A stretch of DNA of 64,000 bases from Chionoecetes opilio (Eukaryota > Arthropoda > Malacostraca > Decapoda > Majidae), in NCBI GenBank assembly GCA_016584305.1, contig JACEEZ010016177.1:301001-365000 (forward strand), read 5' to 3'. The position numbers were made by a program, and so were the translations under genes. Below, piece after piece: positions 41,501 to 52,475 of the stretch. The notes below the pieces were generated by a model. The model did not search any database. It was given only the letters and a program-made list of their open reading frames with translations, and was not told the DNA's origin. Within the stretch, counting starts at the first letter, position 1. Every line of letters starts with the position of its first letter.

Positions 41501-44500
41501 CATAGTGTGGGTGTTTTTCATAGTGGGTGTTTTTCATAGTGTGGTGTTTTTCATAGTGTGGGTGTTTTTCATAGTGTGGTGTTTTTCATAGTGTGGGTGT
41601 TTTTCATAGTGTGGGTGTTTTATAGTGTGGTTTTTCATAGTGTGGTGTTTTTTCATAGGTGTCTGGGGGCTAGTGGTTTTCATAGTGGGGTCAGTTGGGT
41701 GTTTTTTTCATAGTGTGGGTGTTTTTCATAGTGTGGGTGTTTTTCATAGTGTGGGTTTTCTAGTGTGGTGTTTTTCATAGTGTGGTGTTTTTCATAGTGT
41801 GGGTGTTTTTCATAGTGTGGTGTTTTTCATAGTGTGGGTGTTTTTCATAGTGTGTGTGTTTTTCATAGTGTGGGTTTTTTCATAGTGTGGGTGTTTTTCA
41901 TAGTGTGGGGTTTGTGTGGTGTTTTCATAGTGTGGGTGTTTTTCATAGTGTGGGTGTTTTTCATAGTGTGGGTGTTTTTCATAGTGTGGTGTTTTTCATA
42001 GTGTGGGTGTTTTTCATAGTGTGGGGTTTTCATAGTGTGGTTTTCATAGTGTGTGTGTTTTTCATAGTGTGGGTGTTTTTCATAGTGTGGTTTTCTAGTG
42101 TGGGTTTTCATAGTGTGGGTGTTTTTCATAGTGTGGTGTTTTCATAGTGGGTTTTTCATAGTGTGGGTGTTTTTCATAGTGTGGTGTTGTTTTTCATAGT
42201 GTGGTTGTGGGTGTTTTTCATAGTGTGGGTTTTTCATAGTGTGGGTGTTTTTCATAGTGGTGTGTTTTTCATAGTGTGGGTGTTTTCATAGTGTGGGTGT
42301 TTTTCATAGTGTGGGTGTTTTTCATAGTGTGGTGTTTTTCATAGTGTGGGTGTTTTTCATAGTGGGTGTTTTTCATAGTGTGGGTGTTTTTCATAGTGTG
42401 GTGTTTTTCATAGTGTGGGTGTTTTTTCATAGTGTGGTGTTTTTTCATAGTGTGGGTGTTTTTCATAGTGTGGGTGTTTTTCATAGTGTGGTGTTTTTCA
42501 TAGTGTGGGTGTTTTTCATAGTGGGTGTTTTTCATAGTGGGTGTTTTTCATAGTGTGTGTGTTTTTCATAGTGTGGGTGTTTTTCATAGTGTGGGTGTTT
42601 TTCATAGTGTGGGTGTTTTTCATAGTGTGTGTTTTTCATAGTGTGGGTGTTTTTCATAGTGTGGGTGTTTTTCATAGTGGGTGTTTTTCATAGTGTGGGT
42701 GTTTTTCATAGTGTGGGTGTTTTTCATAGTGTGGGTGTTTTTCATAGTGTGGTGTGTTTTTCATAGTGTGGTGTTTTCATAGTGTGGTGTTTTTCATAGT
42801 GTGGGTGTTTTTCATAGTGTGGTGTTTTTCATAGTGTGGGTGTTTTTCATAGTGGTGTGGGGTTTTTCATGTGTGGGTGTTTTTCATAGTGGGGTGTTTT
42901 TCATAGTGTGGTGTTTTTCATAGTGTGGGTGTTTTTCATAGTGTGGGTGTTTTTCATAGTGTGTGTGTTTTTCATAGTGTGTGTTTTTCATAGTGTGGTG
43001 TTTTCATAGTGTGGGTGTTTTTCATAGTGTGGGTGTTTTCATAGTGTGGTGTTTTTCATAGTGTGGTGTTTTCATAGTGTGGGTGTTTTTCATAGTGTGG
43101 TGTGTTTTTCATAGTGTGGGTGTTTTTCATAGTGTGGTGTTTTTCATAGTGTGTGTTTTCATAGGTGGTGTTTTTCATAGTGGGGGGTAGTGGTGTTTTC
43201 ATAGTGTGGGTGTTTTTCATAGTGGGTGTTTTTCATAGTGTGGTGTTTTTCATAGGGGTGGTGTTTTTCATAGTGTGGTGTTTTTCATAGTGTGTGTGTT
43301 TTTCATAGTTGGGTGTTTTTCATAGTGTGTGTGTTTTCATAGTGTGGGTTTTTTCATAGTGTGTGGTGTTTTTCATAGTGTGGGTGTTTTTTCATAGTGG
43401 GTGTTTTTCATAGTGTTGGGTGTTTTTCATAGTGTGGTGTTTTTCATAGTGTGGGTGTTTTTCATAGTGTGGGTGTTTTTCATAGTGTGTGTGTTTTTCA
43501 TAGTGTGTGTGTTTTTCATAGTGTGTGTGTTTTTCATAGTGTGTGTGTTTTTCATAGTGTGGGTGTTTTTCATAGTGTGGGTGTTTTTCATAGTGTGTGT
43601 GTTTTTCATAGTGTGGGTGTGTGTGTTTTTCATAGTGTGGGTGTTTTTCATAGTGTGTGTGGGTGTTTTTCATAGTGTGTGTGTGGGTGTTTTTCATAGT
43701 GTGTGTGTGGGTGTTTTTCATAGTGTGTGGGTGGTGTTTTTCATAGTGTTGGTGTGGGTGTTTTTCATAGTGTGGGTGTGGGTGTTTTTCATAGTGTGGG
43801 TGTGGGTGTTTTTTCATAGTGTGGGTGTGTTTGTTTTTCATAGTGTGTGGGTGTGGGTGTTTTTCATAGTGTGGGTGTGGGTGTTTTTCATAGTGTGGGT
43901 GTGGGTGTTTTTCATAGTGTGGGTGTGGGTGTTTTTCATAGTGTGGGTGTGGGTGTTTTTCAGTGTGTGGGTGTGGGTGTTTTTCATAGTGTGGGTGTGG
44001 GTGTTTTTCATAGTGTGGGTGTGTGAGTGTTTTTCATAGTTGGGTGTGTTTGTTTTTCATAGTGTGTGGGTGTGGGTGTTTTTCATAGTGTGGGTGTGAG
44101 TGTTTTTCATAGTGTGGGTGTGGGTGTGTGTGTGTGAGTGAGAGAGAAAGAGTGAGTGAAGAAATATGTGAAAATTAATAAAATACAGAGATCTTTATTT
44201 ATAGGCATAATTGAAATATCTTTAAATAATACATTGAGAATAGCGTACTGTAGTTTTACATTTATTGATCTGTTTTTCTTATTATCACTAAGACAAGAGG
44301 GAAAATAATAAGGGAAGGGCAACGAAAGTGAACCATGGGATAAAACCACTGATCTCTATAACATATATTACTCTATAACATACCAAACTAAATTGGCCCA
44401 CCCCTCTTTTTTATTTTATTCTCTTACTGTCTTCTTTATAGGGACTGGCAACTGAGCGGGCTTTGTGTTACCCATTTTTGTTGTGCCCTTGGCCAGTGCC

Positions 44501-46685
44501 TTGTGATGAAAGAAAAAAAAAAAGAAAATATATATATGCATAAACACTCTTGTTATTGAGATCAGGGGATAAAAGATAGTGACAGATTATAATTATCTAT
44601 ATAAACAAGAAAGGCAGGGTGAGTGTGGGTGATGTGTTTGTTCTACGTCTATATCTTTGTCTCCTCTGAATGTGTTCAAATCAAAAGAAAAATTAGGAGA
44701 AGAAAGATGCCTGAATAACAAAATACAGGAACTACCACGTGTAGGTCTCGCGGCCTCTTGTAGCTTCCTTATTTTCTGATGTTCTTCTGTTCTAAAATGA
44801 AGTAAAGCTTTAAGCATAGAAGTATAGATGCCTGGAATGGACTTGAAGAGGTCATGTCGGCAAAAAGTGTACCAGTGTGCGTGTGTGTGTTTTTCTACTT
44901 CTATATAAACGTGAAAGACATTAATTACTGAACTATGCATAGGGGAAAGGAAATGAGTACCACAGCATAAAAACCACCTCATTCGCATCACCATTAAACC
45001 ACCACAGAAACTAACCATAACCACCCCTTTCTGGCCCTCACAGGACGACTTTGACCGGTTCGAACGCTACGAACGCTACTACGACGAGGGTCTGTACGAA
45101 CGCAGGTACGGCGACCACCCCCCTCCCCCGCCCCCCATCCTGGACGACCTCTACGAACGACGCCTCCCCCCGCTGCCCCCGCCCCCGCACCCAGAGTACA
45201 TGCGCTACGGCAGACGCTCGCCCCCTCCCAGGTGAGTTGGGGGCACTTTTAGGGGGGGTGTCTGGAGGCCTGATTGCATGTGTGTTCTCTCTTTATCCAT
45301 CTATCTATCTGTCTATCTCTCATGGTGCTATGTGCTCAATCTGTGGAAGGGAAGGATTTTGTGTGGTGGGGTCAGTGGTGTGTGTTTAGGGGTGGAAATG
45401 GTTGAAGTTATGCATTAACCCCTTCACACCCAGATCTTTCCTTTGCTCTAAAAAATCGTCTGTTGTTAGCCATAAAATTACGAAAAGTAACTTAATATTC
45501 CAAATGAGTTAGAGGAAATAGATACTAAGCTGGTCATATCTCTAAAATTTTGCTTATATGCATTAAAGTCGTCTAATGGTAGCCAAATTACAATGGAAAT
45601 TATGTTCTGGGCCTCAAGGGGTTAAGATTCCATGAGGATTAGAGCTATGTGGATGGACTGTATTTACTTAGTTGTAGCATACAGGGCCTAAGCTATACTC
45701 GTGTGGTCCTGTCTCTGTCTAGTATATTGATCTAGGTTTTCTTTAAATTGATGCACACTCACTGCTATCGTGTTTGTGTGTGTAATGGGAGAGGGAGGTA
45801 TGAGAATGTCGTTAATGATGCATATATATTTATTGTATGGTGGGTGTTGTGTGTGAAATGTGTCTAACCAGTGTGTGTGTGTGTCTATCTCCTTCACAGG
45901 TACCCGCCACCACCACCTCCGATGCGTGGGTAAGTACAGCCTCTCCTTCCTTCCCTGTGTGGTTACTGTGGTATGTCTTGGATGGCTGGGGCCTCCTCAC
46001 TTAGCAGTCTAGATCTTAGCAGTCTAGATCAGTCTAACCTTACTTGCTAATCAGGAGAGCAGCTCCCTTTAGGCCCTCACAGGTAGTGGTGGCGCCCCTC
46101 AAGCCTGCCGCTGGAGGGTGAGGCAGGTGCAGGAGTGGCTGTTGGAGTGAGGCAGGTCCAGGAGTAGTAGTTGGAGTGAGCCAGGTACAGGTGGAGTGGC
46201 TGTTGGGGGGGCAGGAGTAGTAGTAGGGCCGGGGTGTGTGGGTATGCGGGTCGGGGTGTGTGGGTATGCGGGTACGGGCCGGGGTGTGTGGGCACGGGCC
46301 GGGGTGTGTGGGTACAGGCCGGGGTGTGTGGGTACGGGCCGGGGTGTGTGGGTACGGGCCGGGGTGTGTGGGTACGGGCCGGGGTGTGTGGGTACGGGCC
46401 GGGGTGTGTGGGTACGGGCCGGGGTGTGTGGGTACGGGCCGGGGTGTGTGGGTACGGGCCGGGGTGTGTGGGTATGGGGCCACGGGTCGGGATGTATGGG
46501 TATCGGGGTCACTAAGGGTCACTAATCATCTTCCTCCCTGACTTGCCGCACCCTAGACACTTAAGGATGTTGTTGCATTTATCAATCATGTCTTAATGCA
46601 TCAGGGAGGATCAGGCGAGAACTAACTCCCTCCCCTTCCTCCTCACTGCCGCAGTTACGGCCCGCCGGATCGCCGGCCGTACTAA
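35358..46685 (+). CDS. lark: Lark/RBM4-type RNA-binding protein, 6 coding exons
   Basis: Exons 35358-35564, 38241-38408, 39698-40015, 45044-45231, 45900-45929 and 46655-46685 join in phase into 313 aa (fly Lark is ~350, human RBM4 ~360). RRM1 spans about res. 7-77 with FKIFVGNLSDR (RNP2) and KNYGFVHME (RNP1). RRM2 spans about 87-152 with TKIFIGNLH and NYAFIHMDD. A zinc knuckle CYRCGSGGHWSKEC (C171, C174, H179, C184) follows, then a tail rich in RYE/RYD, Tyr and poly-Pro. This order is diagnostic of Lark/RBM4. The family binds pre-mRNA and mRNA in nucleus and cytoplasm, acting in splicing, translational control and, in flies, circadian output; those roles are family knowledge. All coding exons are intact. 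Introns are loaded with minisatellites (35570-36860, 37053-37898, 40022-44130, 46205-46490). AATAAA at 47115-47120 probably ends the transcript. Confidence 0.95.
35570..36860. repeat. 21-bp minisatellite in lark intron 1
   Basis: About 60 units of TGTGTGAGGTGGATGACTGGG start 6 bp after the donor. Because 21 is a multiple of three, the array stays open on both strands and gives false proteins of heptads such as CEVDDWV, VRWMTGC and SSTSHTQ. Unit variants GACAGGG and GGAGGACTGGG are interspersed. Confidence 0.95.
37053..37898. repeat. 29-bp minisatellite in lark intron 1
   Basis: About 29 almost identical units of 29 bp contain GGCGTCTATACTTCTATGTG and GAAAGTTTA. Very low divergence suggests recent expansion. 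Confidence 0.95.
37950..38158 (+). mobile_element. TTAA-MITE copy before lark exon 2
   Basis: Starts GTAACCCCTTCACGCCCAGA and ends GGGTCTCGAGGGGTTAA. It ends 82 bp before the coding exon at 38241, with the short CACGTGTAG-type repeat (38157-38222) filling the gap. Confidence 0.88.
38157..38222 (+). repeat. Short dispersed repeat just before lark exon 2
   Basis: CCACATGTAGGTAGATCTCA then CCTCTTGTAGCTTCTTTATT is a diverged member of the 6452-6505 module. It sits 18 bp from the acceptor, so the T-rich end may serve as polypyrimidine tract. Confidence 0.7.
38241..38408 (+). CDS. lark: lark exon 2: linker and first half of RRM2
   Basis: CGTGTTTCAG leads to 56 codons in phase 0: PMVVEASTGARKGGNQ, KTKIFIGNLHKDAKLEELKG, LFEVYGSVVESDIL and TNYAFI. 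The donor GTGAGTA at 38409 splits RNP1 of RRM2 between exons, matching HMDDE at the start of the next exon. Confidence 0.95.
38409..39697. other. lark intron 2, simple sequence
   Basis: GT tracts (38738-38860), C-rich CCCCTATGTCTCCTG repeats (38890-39010), a G run (39118-39130), a GA tract (39251-39286) and five 33-bp units with AACCACAATGGCACAATCTT (39332-39495). No gene. Confidence 0.8.
39698..40015 (+). CDS. lark: lark exon 3: RRM2 end and CCHC zinc knuckle
   Basis: CCACCCACAG opens 106 codons in phase 0: HMDDEAQAQRAIRELDGYEL, then GLRLRVQESTSRVRQQ, MCYRCGSGGHWSKEC (CX2CX4HX4C), a Gly/Arg-rich stretch, YDPYPPPPPPSYARERMM and RYR. The donor is GTGAGTG at 40016. Confidence 0.95.
40022..44130. 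repeat. 4.1-kb minisatellite filling lark intron 3
   Basis: More than 180 units built from GTGTGGGTGTTTTTCATA (18 bp) and a 24-bp version with an extra GGGTGT. Both ends (40.0-40.6 kb and 43.6-44.1 kb) are dominated by the 24-bp form; the middle is shorter and more degraded. Spurious open frames (Phe/His/Ser/Val-rich, or on the other strand His/Thr/Lys/Asn-rich) up to 313 codons result. Confidence 0.96.
44131..45043. other. Remainder of lark intron 3
   Basis: A SINE-like block at 44383-44525 (AACTAAATTGGCCCACCC ... CTTGGCCAGTGCCTTGTGAT then an A-rich tail) has a sister at 50668-50785. The short CACGTGTAG repeat is at 44730-44795. No coding exon is seen before 45044. Confidence 0.7.
45044..45231 (+). 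CDS. lark: lark exon 4: Arg/Tyr and Pro-rich tail
   Basis: GCCCTCACAG opens DDFDRFERYERYYDEGLYER, RYGDHPPPPPP, LDDLYERRLPPLPPPP and YMRYGRRSPPP. The DYYDRRFED-like pattern is typical of the Lark/RBM4 tail. It leaves in phase 2 with donor GTGAGTT. Confidence 0.93.
45415..45625 (+). mobile_element. TTAA-MITE copy, full length, in lark intron 4
   Basis: TTAACCCCTTCACACCCAGA at the left, GTTCTGGGCCTCAAGGGGTTAA-like right end at 45604-45625. Somewhat diverged in the middle (GAGGAAATAGATACTAAGC). Confidence 0.9.
45900..45929 (+). CDS. lark: lark exon 5, 30-base microexon
   Basis: CTCCTTCACAG|G to GG|GTAAGTA encodes YPPPPPPMR between split Arg and Gly codons. Both splice sites are strong, and the phase fits exons 4 and 6. 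Confidence 0.85.
46205..46490. repeat. 20-bp GC-rich minisatellite in lark intron 5
   Basis: About 13 units of GGGTACGGGCCGGGGTGTGT. G-rich on the sense strand with repeated GGGG and GGG runs, so RNA G-quadruplex formation in the intron is possible (inference). Confidence 0.93.
46655..46685 (+). CDS. lark: lark exon 6, C-terminus and stop
   Basis: CACTGCCGCAG opens the rest of a Gly codon, then YGPPDRRPY and TAA at 46683-46685. The Gly/Pro/Arg/Tyr C-terminus resembles the family's end. Confidence 0.9.
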
Positions 46686-47135
46686 GCGCCGCGCGACGCT
46701 CGCCGGGCACGCTGCCGAGGGTACGGGCGCGGTAGTGTGTGGTGCCGTCAGCGGGTATTCGGTAACTTCTCGTGTACCGTCACGTCACGTCACGTCACGC
46801 CGCGTAAGGCTCTTGCCGCCGCCGCCGCCGCCGCGCTGTGCCGGGCTGGAGACATACGCAGCGCACTCCGTCACCCCCACGGGCATTACTTTACAACCTA
46901 CTACTCCCTGTTCCTTCAGTCCGTCAGTTCAGGCCGAGTGATTTATTTACCTTCCCTAGGGTTAGCAGCACGGGTGTCCAGGCCTACATGGGTCCGGCCC
47001 TCGCCACAGGTAGTATTTTTTCCTGCCCTGATTTGCTTACTCTACTTTTTTTAATACTTTCCTTTAGTGGTAATGCAATATTGTAACCTTAATGTTACGA
47101 TTGTTCCCATGAGAAATAAAATACAGTAGTCGTTC
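46686..47135 (+). terminator. lark: lark 3' UTR with polyadenylation signal
   Basis: A GC-rich proximal half (GCCGCCGCCGCCGCCGCGC at about 46817) turns AT-rich distally. AATAAA at 47115-47120 follows ATGAGA; cleavage would be expected about 10-30 bases later. A four-fold ACGTC repeat (46781-46799) lies in the UTR. Confidence 0.7.
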
Positions 47136-48040
47136 ACCATGAAGTGATGTGTTTTACTGGCTGTGAATCCTTGTGGTCCTCGACGCCTTCACAGACACGC
47201 CTATTTAACTCTTAACTCATCTTAACTCTCACACAAAGATCTCGCTGTGCTCACTACACATAGAATCAAGGTGTATTTTTGGTATGAATTACAAGTAAGA
47301 ACCTAACCTTCAACTTGTATCAAGGTTTTCATATGGTCAATTTTTTTTAACGAGGCAAAAATTCCATTCTATCTTGAGGTCTCATGCTTAAAATTACGCC
47401 CATGTTTACCTGATAATATGGTCAATTTGATAAAATACAACTGAAATTTAAAAGAAGCGTAGTATTCCCTTCTGGCATCAAATATCAGTCAGTAAGCAGC
47501 AAGGGGTCAGGATTTTTCACCTCGTAAAAAAAAAAGATTTATATAGTGTTGATCAATCAATGTAAACTATATAGTGTTGGATCACATGTTTGTCACTCCT
47601 GAAGGGTTTGCGAGTGAGCCCTTTAGGATCTCGCCGCCACCCTTTTTGCCGAGCCCATCCCTGCGTCGGCGGTCGTGTCATGAGGAGGGGGAGCCGGGGC
47701 GCGTCAAGGCGAGTCAAGGCTGTCATGCCTCGCCGCCCAACCCAAGGTAATATACAGGTTACAGGAACTACCACGTTTAGGTTTCACGACCTCTTGTAGC
47801 TTCCTTATTTTCTTATGTTCTTATACTAATGACAGTTTATGAGTAAGGAAAATCAGAATATTGAATCAAGTCTTAACGTTACTGGACAACTGATTGACCT
47901 CTCATTGTTGTTGTAAATATTAACCTCCTTGTCCAACACAATCAAAAAGGTGAGAGGTAGTTCAGTCATCTTATTGGTATTACTTGTTTTTATTGGTGTG
48001 AAGAAGTTTTTATTATTTTTATGGATTTATCTTACTTATC

Positions 48041-48088
<48 letters not shown>

Positions 48089-48479
48089 TATTATTTATCT
48101 TACTACTTTTCAGGCCTAATGGTTATAGGTATGCGTTAGTTACTCCACTGGTTCATTTTATTTATTATTTTTTTAATGAATGAATAGGAGAGTTTTTATT
48201 TTCGATTTATTTATTTTTTGGGATAGCTTTTCTAGGATTTTCTAGGATTATTATTTATACACATTTTCATTATTATTTCACATTTATTACAGGTGTTCTA
48301 TGGGGAAAATGCTATACTTCATTGTGTAGCTCAAGCATTTTCTTTGTGTCTCCTCAAATATCCAGTCTGTCTCTTCTCAATATATGTTGTGTGTGTGTGT
48401 GTGTATTCATCTAGTTGTGTCTTACAGGGCCTGAGGTACACTCGTATGGCCCCGTCTCCATAGCTACATTTTTATTTGC
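47136..48479. other. Intergenic spacer
   Basis: A GC-rich patch (47570-47745) with ATGCCTCGCCGCCCAACC followed by CAAG|GTAATA could be the first exon of an unseen gene, but no other support exists. The short CACGTG-type repeat is at 47766-47823, a TTAC tetranucleotide tract at 48035-48088 and a GT tract at 48389-48405. Confidence 0.5.
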
Positions 48480-49600
48480 TTCCTTAGTGTTTTAAATTTG
48501 CTTCCTTAGTGTTTTAAATTTGCTTCCTTGGTGTTTTAAATTTGCTTCCTTAGTGTTTTAAATTTGCTTCCTTGGTGTTTTAAATTTGCTTCCTTAGTGT
48601 TTTAAATTTGCTTCCTTAGTGTTTTAAATTTGCTTCCTTGGTGTTTTAAATTTGCTTCCTTGGTGTTTTAAATTTGCTTCCTTAGTGTTTTAAATTTGCT
48701 TCCTTGGTGTTAATTGCTCCTTAGTGTTTTAAATTTGCTTCCTTAGTGTTTTAAATTTGCGTCCTTGGTGTTTTAAATTTGCTTCCTTGGTGTTTTAAAT
48801 TTGCTTCCTTAGTGTTTTAAATTTGCTTCCTTAGTGTTTTAAATTTGCTTCCTTAGTGTTTTAAATTTGCTTCCTTAGTGTTTTAAATTTGCTTCCTTAG
48901 TGTTTTAAATTTGCGTCCTTGGTGTTTTAAATTTGCTTCCTTGGTGTTTTAAATTTGCTTCCTTGGTGTTTTAAATTTGCTTCCTTGGTGTTTTAAATTT
49001 GCTTCCTTAGTGTTTTAAATTTGCTTCCTTGGTGTTTTAAATTTGCTTCCTTAGTGTTTTAAATTTGCTTCCTTGTGTTTTAAATTTGCTTCCTTGGTGT
49101 TTTAAATTTGCTTCCTTGTGTTTTAAATTTGCTTCCTTAGTGTTTTAAATTTGCGTCCTTGTGTTTTAAATTTGCTTCCTTGTGTTTTAAGATTTGCTTC
49201 CTTGTGTGTTTTTATTTCTTCCTTATTTTTTAATTTGCATCCTGGTGTTAATTTGGCCTTAGGTTTTAAATTGCTTACACTTGGTGTTTAAATTTGGTTC
49301 CTTATGTTTTAAAGTTGCTTCCTGGTGTTTTAAATTTGCTTCCTTGGTTTTTAAATTTGCTTCCTTGTGTTTTAAATTGCTTTCTTAGTGTTTTAAATTT
49401 GCTTCCTTGGTGTTTTAAATTTGCTTCCTTGGTGTTTTAAATTTGCTTCCTTGGTGTTTTAAATTTGCTTCCTTAGTGTTTTAAATTTGCTTCCTTGGTG
49501 TTTTAAATTTGCTTCCTTGGTGTTTTAAATTTGCTTCCTTGGTGTTTTAAATTTGCTTCCTTAGTGTTTTAAATTTGCTTCCTTAGTGTTTTAAATTGTG
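48480..49600. repeat. 22-bp minisatellite, about 50 copies
   Basis: The unit is TTTGCTTCCTTAGTGTTTTA plus AA, with A/G alternation at one site (TTAGTG or TTGGTG). A degraded stretch lies at 49180-49380. Confidence 0.95.
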
Positions 49601-49984
49601 TTATGTGTACTTTACTTTTTTTTTTTTTTTTTTGTTATGTGGACTGTGGTGAATGTGTAAAAAGCCGCTTGTTTGTGTGTATAGAGACGTGTATGTGTGT
49701 GTGTGTATGTGACTATGTGTGTGTGTGTGTGGTGTGCGATATTGATGTGAGCTAAGGTTGGGTGCCGCACTACACTATAAGAAAGGGTGGTCAATCAACT
49801 ATTTATTTATTTACCATCTAGCGTCCTACAAGAATGGACAAAAGCCATTCTAGGAAACACTAACATTACGTATTCATACATCCATACAGACACGCCAATA
49901 CTTTCACTGTGGCTAATATGCAAGCGCCACTCAGCACTATTAGAACCAGATAAACGTAAAATAGTGAAGATAGTAACTAATAAT

Positions 49985-50330
49985 CATCAATAGTAAAGAT
50001 AATGCGAAATAATAATAATGTGATAATGTGAAACGCCAATAATCTCGCTGTGGCTGTGATGGGCAAATAATGTGATAATGTGAAACGCCAATAATCTCGC
50101 TGTGGCTGTGATAGGCAAATAATGTGATAATGTGAAACGCCAATAATCTCGCTGTGGCTGTGATGGGCAAATAATGCGACAATGTGAAACGCCAATAATC
50201 TCGCTGTGGCTGTGATAGGCAAATAATGTGATAATGTGAAACGCCAATAATCTCGCTGTGGCTGTGATAGGCAAATAATGTGATAATGTGAAACGCCAAT
50301 AATCTCGCTGTGGCTGTGATAGGCAAGCAC
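49985..50330. repeat. 52-bp minisatellite, six copies
   Basis: The unit contains AATGTGATAATGTGAAACGC and AATCTCGCTGTGGCTGTGAT. Nearly identical copies; one carries CGAC for TGAT. Confidence 0.93.
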
Positions 50331-50360
50331 CGCACAGTAGCTACCATTAGAACCAAAACA

Positions 50361-50570
50361 TTAACCCCTTCACGCCCAGATCTTTCCTTTGCTATATAAA
50401 ATCGTCTGTTAGCCATAAAATTACGAAAAAGTAACTGAATATACCAAATGAGTTAGTGGACAAGGATACTAAACAGGTCATATCTATAAAACATTGATTA
50501 TATTAACTAAAAATCATCTAATGGTAGCCAAATTACAATGGAAATTACGTTCTGGGTCTCAAGGGGTTAA
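50361..50570 (+). mobile_element. TTAA-MITE copy, full length
   Basis: TTAACCCCTTCACGCCCAGA to TCTGGGTCTCAAGGGGTTAA, both terminal TTAA intact. Confidence 0.93.
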
Positions 50571-50667
50571 ATGAAGATAACAAGTCTGGAACTCTCTTAC
50601 TGTTTCTATTTTTCCACCTTTCTACGACCTAAATATTTTCAGGAGAGGGGAGTAACAAGACACCTCT

Positions 50668-50785
50668 CGAACTAAATTGGCCCACCCTTCCTTTGTATAT
50701 TCTCTTACTGTCTTCTTTATAGGGCCTGGCAACTAAGCGGTTTTTATGTCCTTGGCCAGTCCTTTGTGATGTAAAAAAAAATGGG
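50668..50785 (+). mobile_element. SINE-like retroposon, sister of 44383-44525
   Basis: AACTAAATTGGCCCACCC, TCTTACTGTCTTCTTTATAG, GGCCTGGCAACTAAGCGG, then CCTTTGTGATG with an A-rich tail. A related 3' end in reverse is at 55141-55215. Confidence 0.7.
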
Positions 50786-50991
50786 GAAAAAACGAATAAT
50801 GATCAATAGTAAAGTCATTTAATATTCAGCCCCAAATTCTTTTATAAGTCAGTGTATTTGTTGGTGCATTCAAGTGTTGCTGTGTTGTGTTGACAGTGTT
50901 GCGAGTCCCTCAGGTTATAGATAGATACTTGATAGATGGATGCTTTACCGAAGGAAGGAAGATATAGACTACAGGCGCTATAGGCTCAAAC

Positions 50992-51024
<33 letters not shown>

Positions 51025-51062
51025 GCAACCCACCCCCTTTTTTTTTTTTTTTTTTTATCCAT

Positions 51063-51160
51063 TACAGTAAACCCTCTCTAAATCGAACCCGTATAATTCA
51101 AACTTCGGATAATTCGACCTGTTTCAGGCCAATTCAAATTTTTCAACAAATCTTTCTCAA
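51063..51160 (+). mobile_element. Tigger/pogo-type terminal sequence
   Basis: TACAGTAAACCCTCTCTAAA then ATCGAACCCGTATAATTC resembles the CAGT-AAACCCTC-type ends of Tigger elements. No matching right end was found. From 51160 to about 51500 a decayed frame has a Cys-rich stretch (CLSCSKFCLICDFKEYLEV) with a later stop. Remnant only. Confidence 0.5.
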
Positions 51161-51850
51161 ATAGGGATTAATGATAATATTACAAATATTGAAAATACTA
51201 ATACTGATCATTGTATTGAAGTAATGGTTAATCTAGCAATGCCTATCATATGTTTGTCTTGTAGTAAGTTTTGTCTAATTTGTGATTTTAAGGAATATCT
51301 GGAAGTATCATGTCAATGTGAATTGGCTGAAATAGGGACTTCTAATCATTGTAACTGAAAACTGACTCCAGATTCGTGTTCAGCATGCCCGAAAACAGCT
51401 AGGAACAAATTTTCAAGCAAATCTATTTTTCAAAAAATATTGCAAATTTTGCAAGGGGGAAAACTGGCAGATATGTATAGAGAAGAGAATTCAACATGAA
51501 TAGAGAAGTAAAATTGAAGTAGAACCTGGGCTATCATTTGGCGTACAGAAAAAAAATATTGGATATGGAGAGCCATTTATTTACCCACACTCGTTAACTA
51601 GTCATTAAATACGTAAATTGACCTGAAATAACCTGATATTACTAGTCTTTAATTACTATACCCGGGTCAAAGGTCTATATCCAACATAAGGTTAATAAAG
51701 GATACAGAGATGAGCATAGTGGCAAAGCGCCTCTCTATAATGCAGTAACTGAGTATTTCATTATTCTTGTATTATAGTAAAGCGTTTTCCCATCCTGATA
51801 AGATTTTATAATAATATACTAATTTTATTTACACCCGAAGGCATACAGTT
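51160..51850. other. AT-rich spacer with decayed Cys-rich frame
   Basis: Apart from the Cys-rich frame (CX2CX4CX2C pattern near 51255-51300) nothing is recognised. Confidence 0.4.
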
Positions 51851-51854
51851 AAAA

Positions 51855-52275
51855 AAAAACTACATACATACATGATAATAATACATAATATACATACATA
51901 CATACATGAAAATAATAGATAATATACATACATACATACATGAAAATAATAGATAATATACATACATACATACATGAAAATAATAGATAATATACATACA
52001 TACATACATGAAAATAATAGATAATATACATACATACATACATGAAAATAATACATAATATACATACATACATGAAAATAATACATAATATACATACATA
52101 CATACATGAAATATATACATATATACATACATACATACATGAAAATATACATATATACATACTACATACGGAAATAATAGATAATATACATACATACACA
52201 TGAAAATAATACATAATATACATACATACATACATGAAAATAATACATAATATACATACATACATACATGAGTAA
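51855..52275. repeat. 33-34-bp minisatellite with ATAC tetramers
   Basis: About 12 units of ATACATACATACATACATGA followed by AAATAATAGATAAT. Open frames rich in Met/Tyr/Cys/Val on the minus strand are artefacts. Confidence 0.93.
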
Positions 52276-52350
52276 ATGAACTTCAGTACTAAAGCAAATA
52301 AAAGATAATACAGTATATACATGTGGGCAATATATACACTGCTATACATA

Positions 52351-52475
52351 CTGCGCATTCGGTCAGCGGTTCGAGTCCGCCTAGTTCGTGCTGACGTGGC
52401 GGCGCTTTGTATAGTCAATAACCTTGTAGTTGGTACTTGCATAGTGTCTAGATAGGATGAAAATCTTATCTTATC
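52351..52475 (+). mobile_element. tRNA-derived SINE, 5'-truncated
   Basis: Starts TGCGCATTCGGTCAGCGG and contains the B box GGTTCGAGTCC, then TTTGTATAGTCAATAACCTT and the 3' end TAGATAGGATG...TCTTATCTTATC. Same family as the complete nested copy at 60412-60590. Confidence 0.85.

Noticed and set aside
40063..44039. His/Thr/Lys-rich 313-codon frame and Phe/His/Val-rich frames
   Set aside because: By-products of the 18/24-bp intronic array.
47560..47760. First exon of a gene downstream of Lark
   Set aside because: GC-rich and with an ATG...CAAG|GTAATA, but no second exon, weak frame and an equally open opposite strand; left as a note in the spacer entry.
48480..49600. Regular 22-bp repeats considered as a CRISPR array
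   Set aside because: Units are contiguous without unique spacers; the genome is eukaryotic. The same applies to every other array here.
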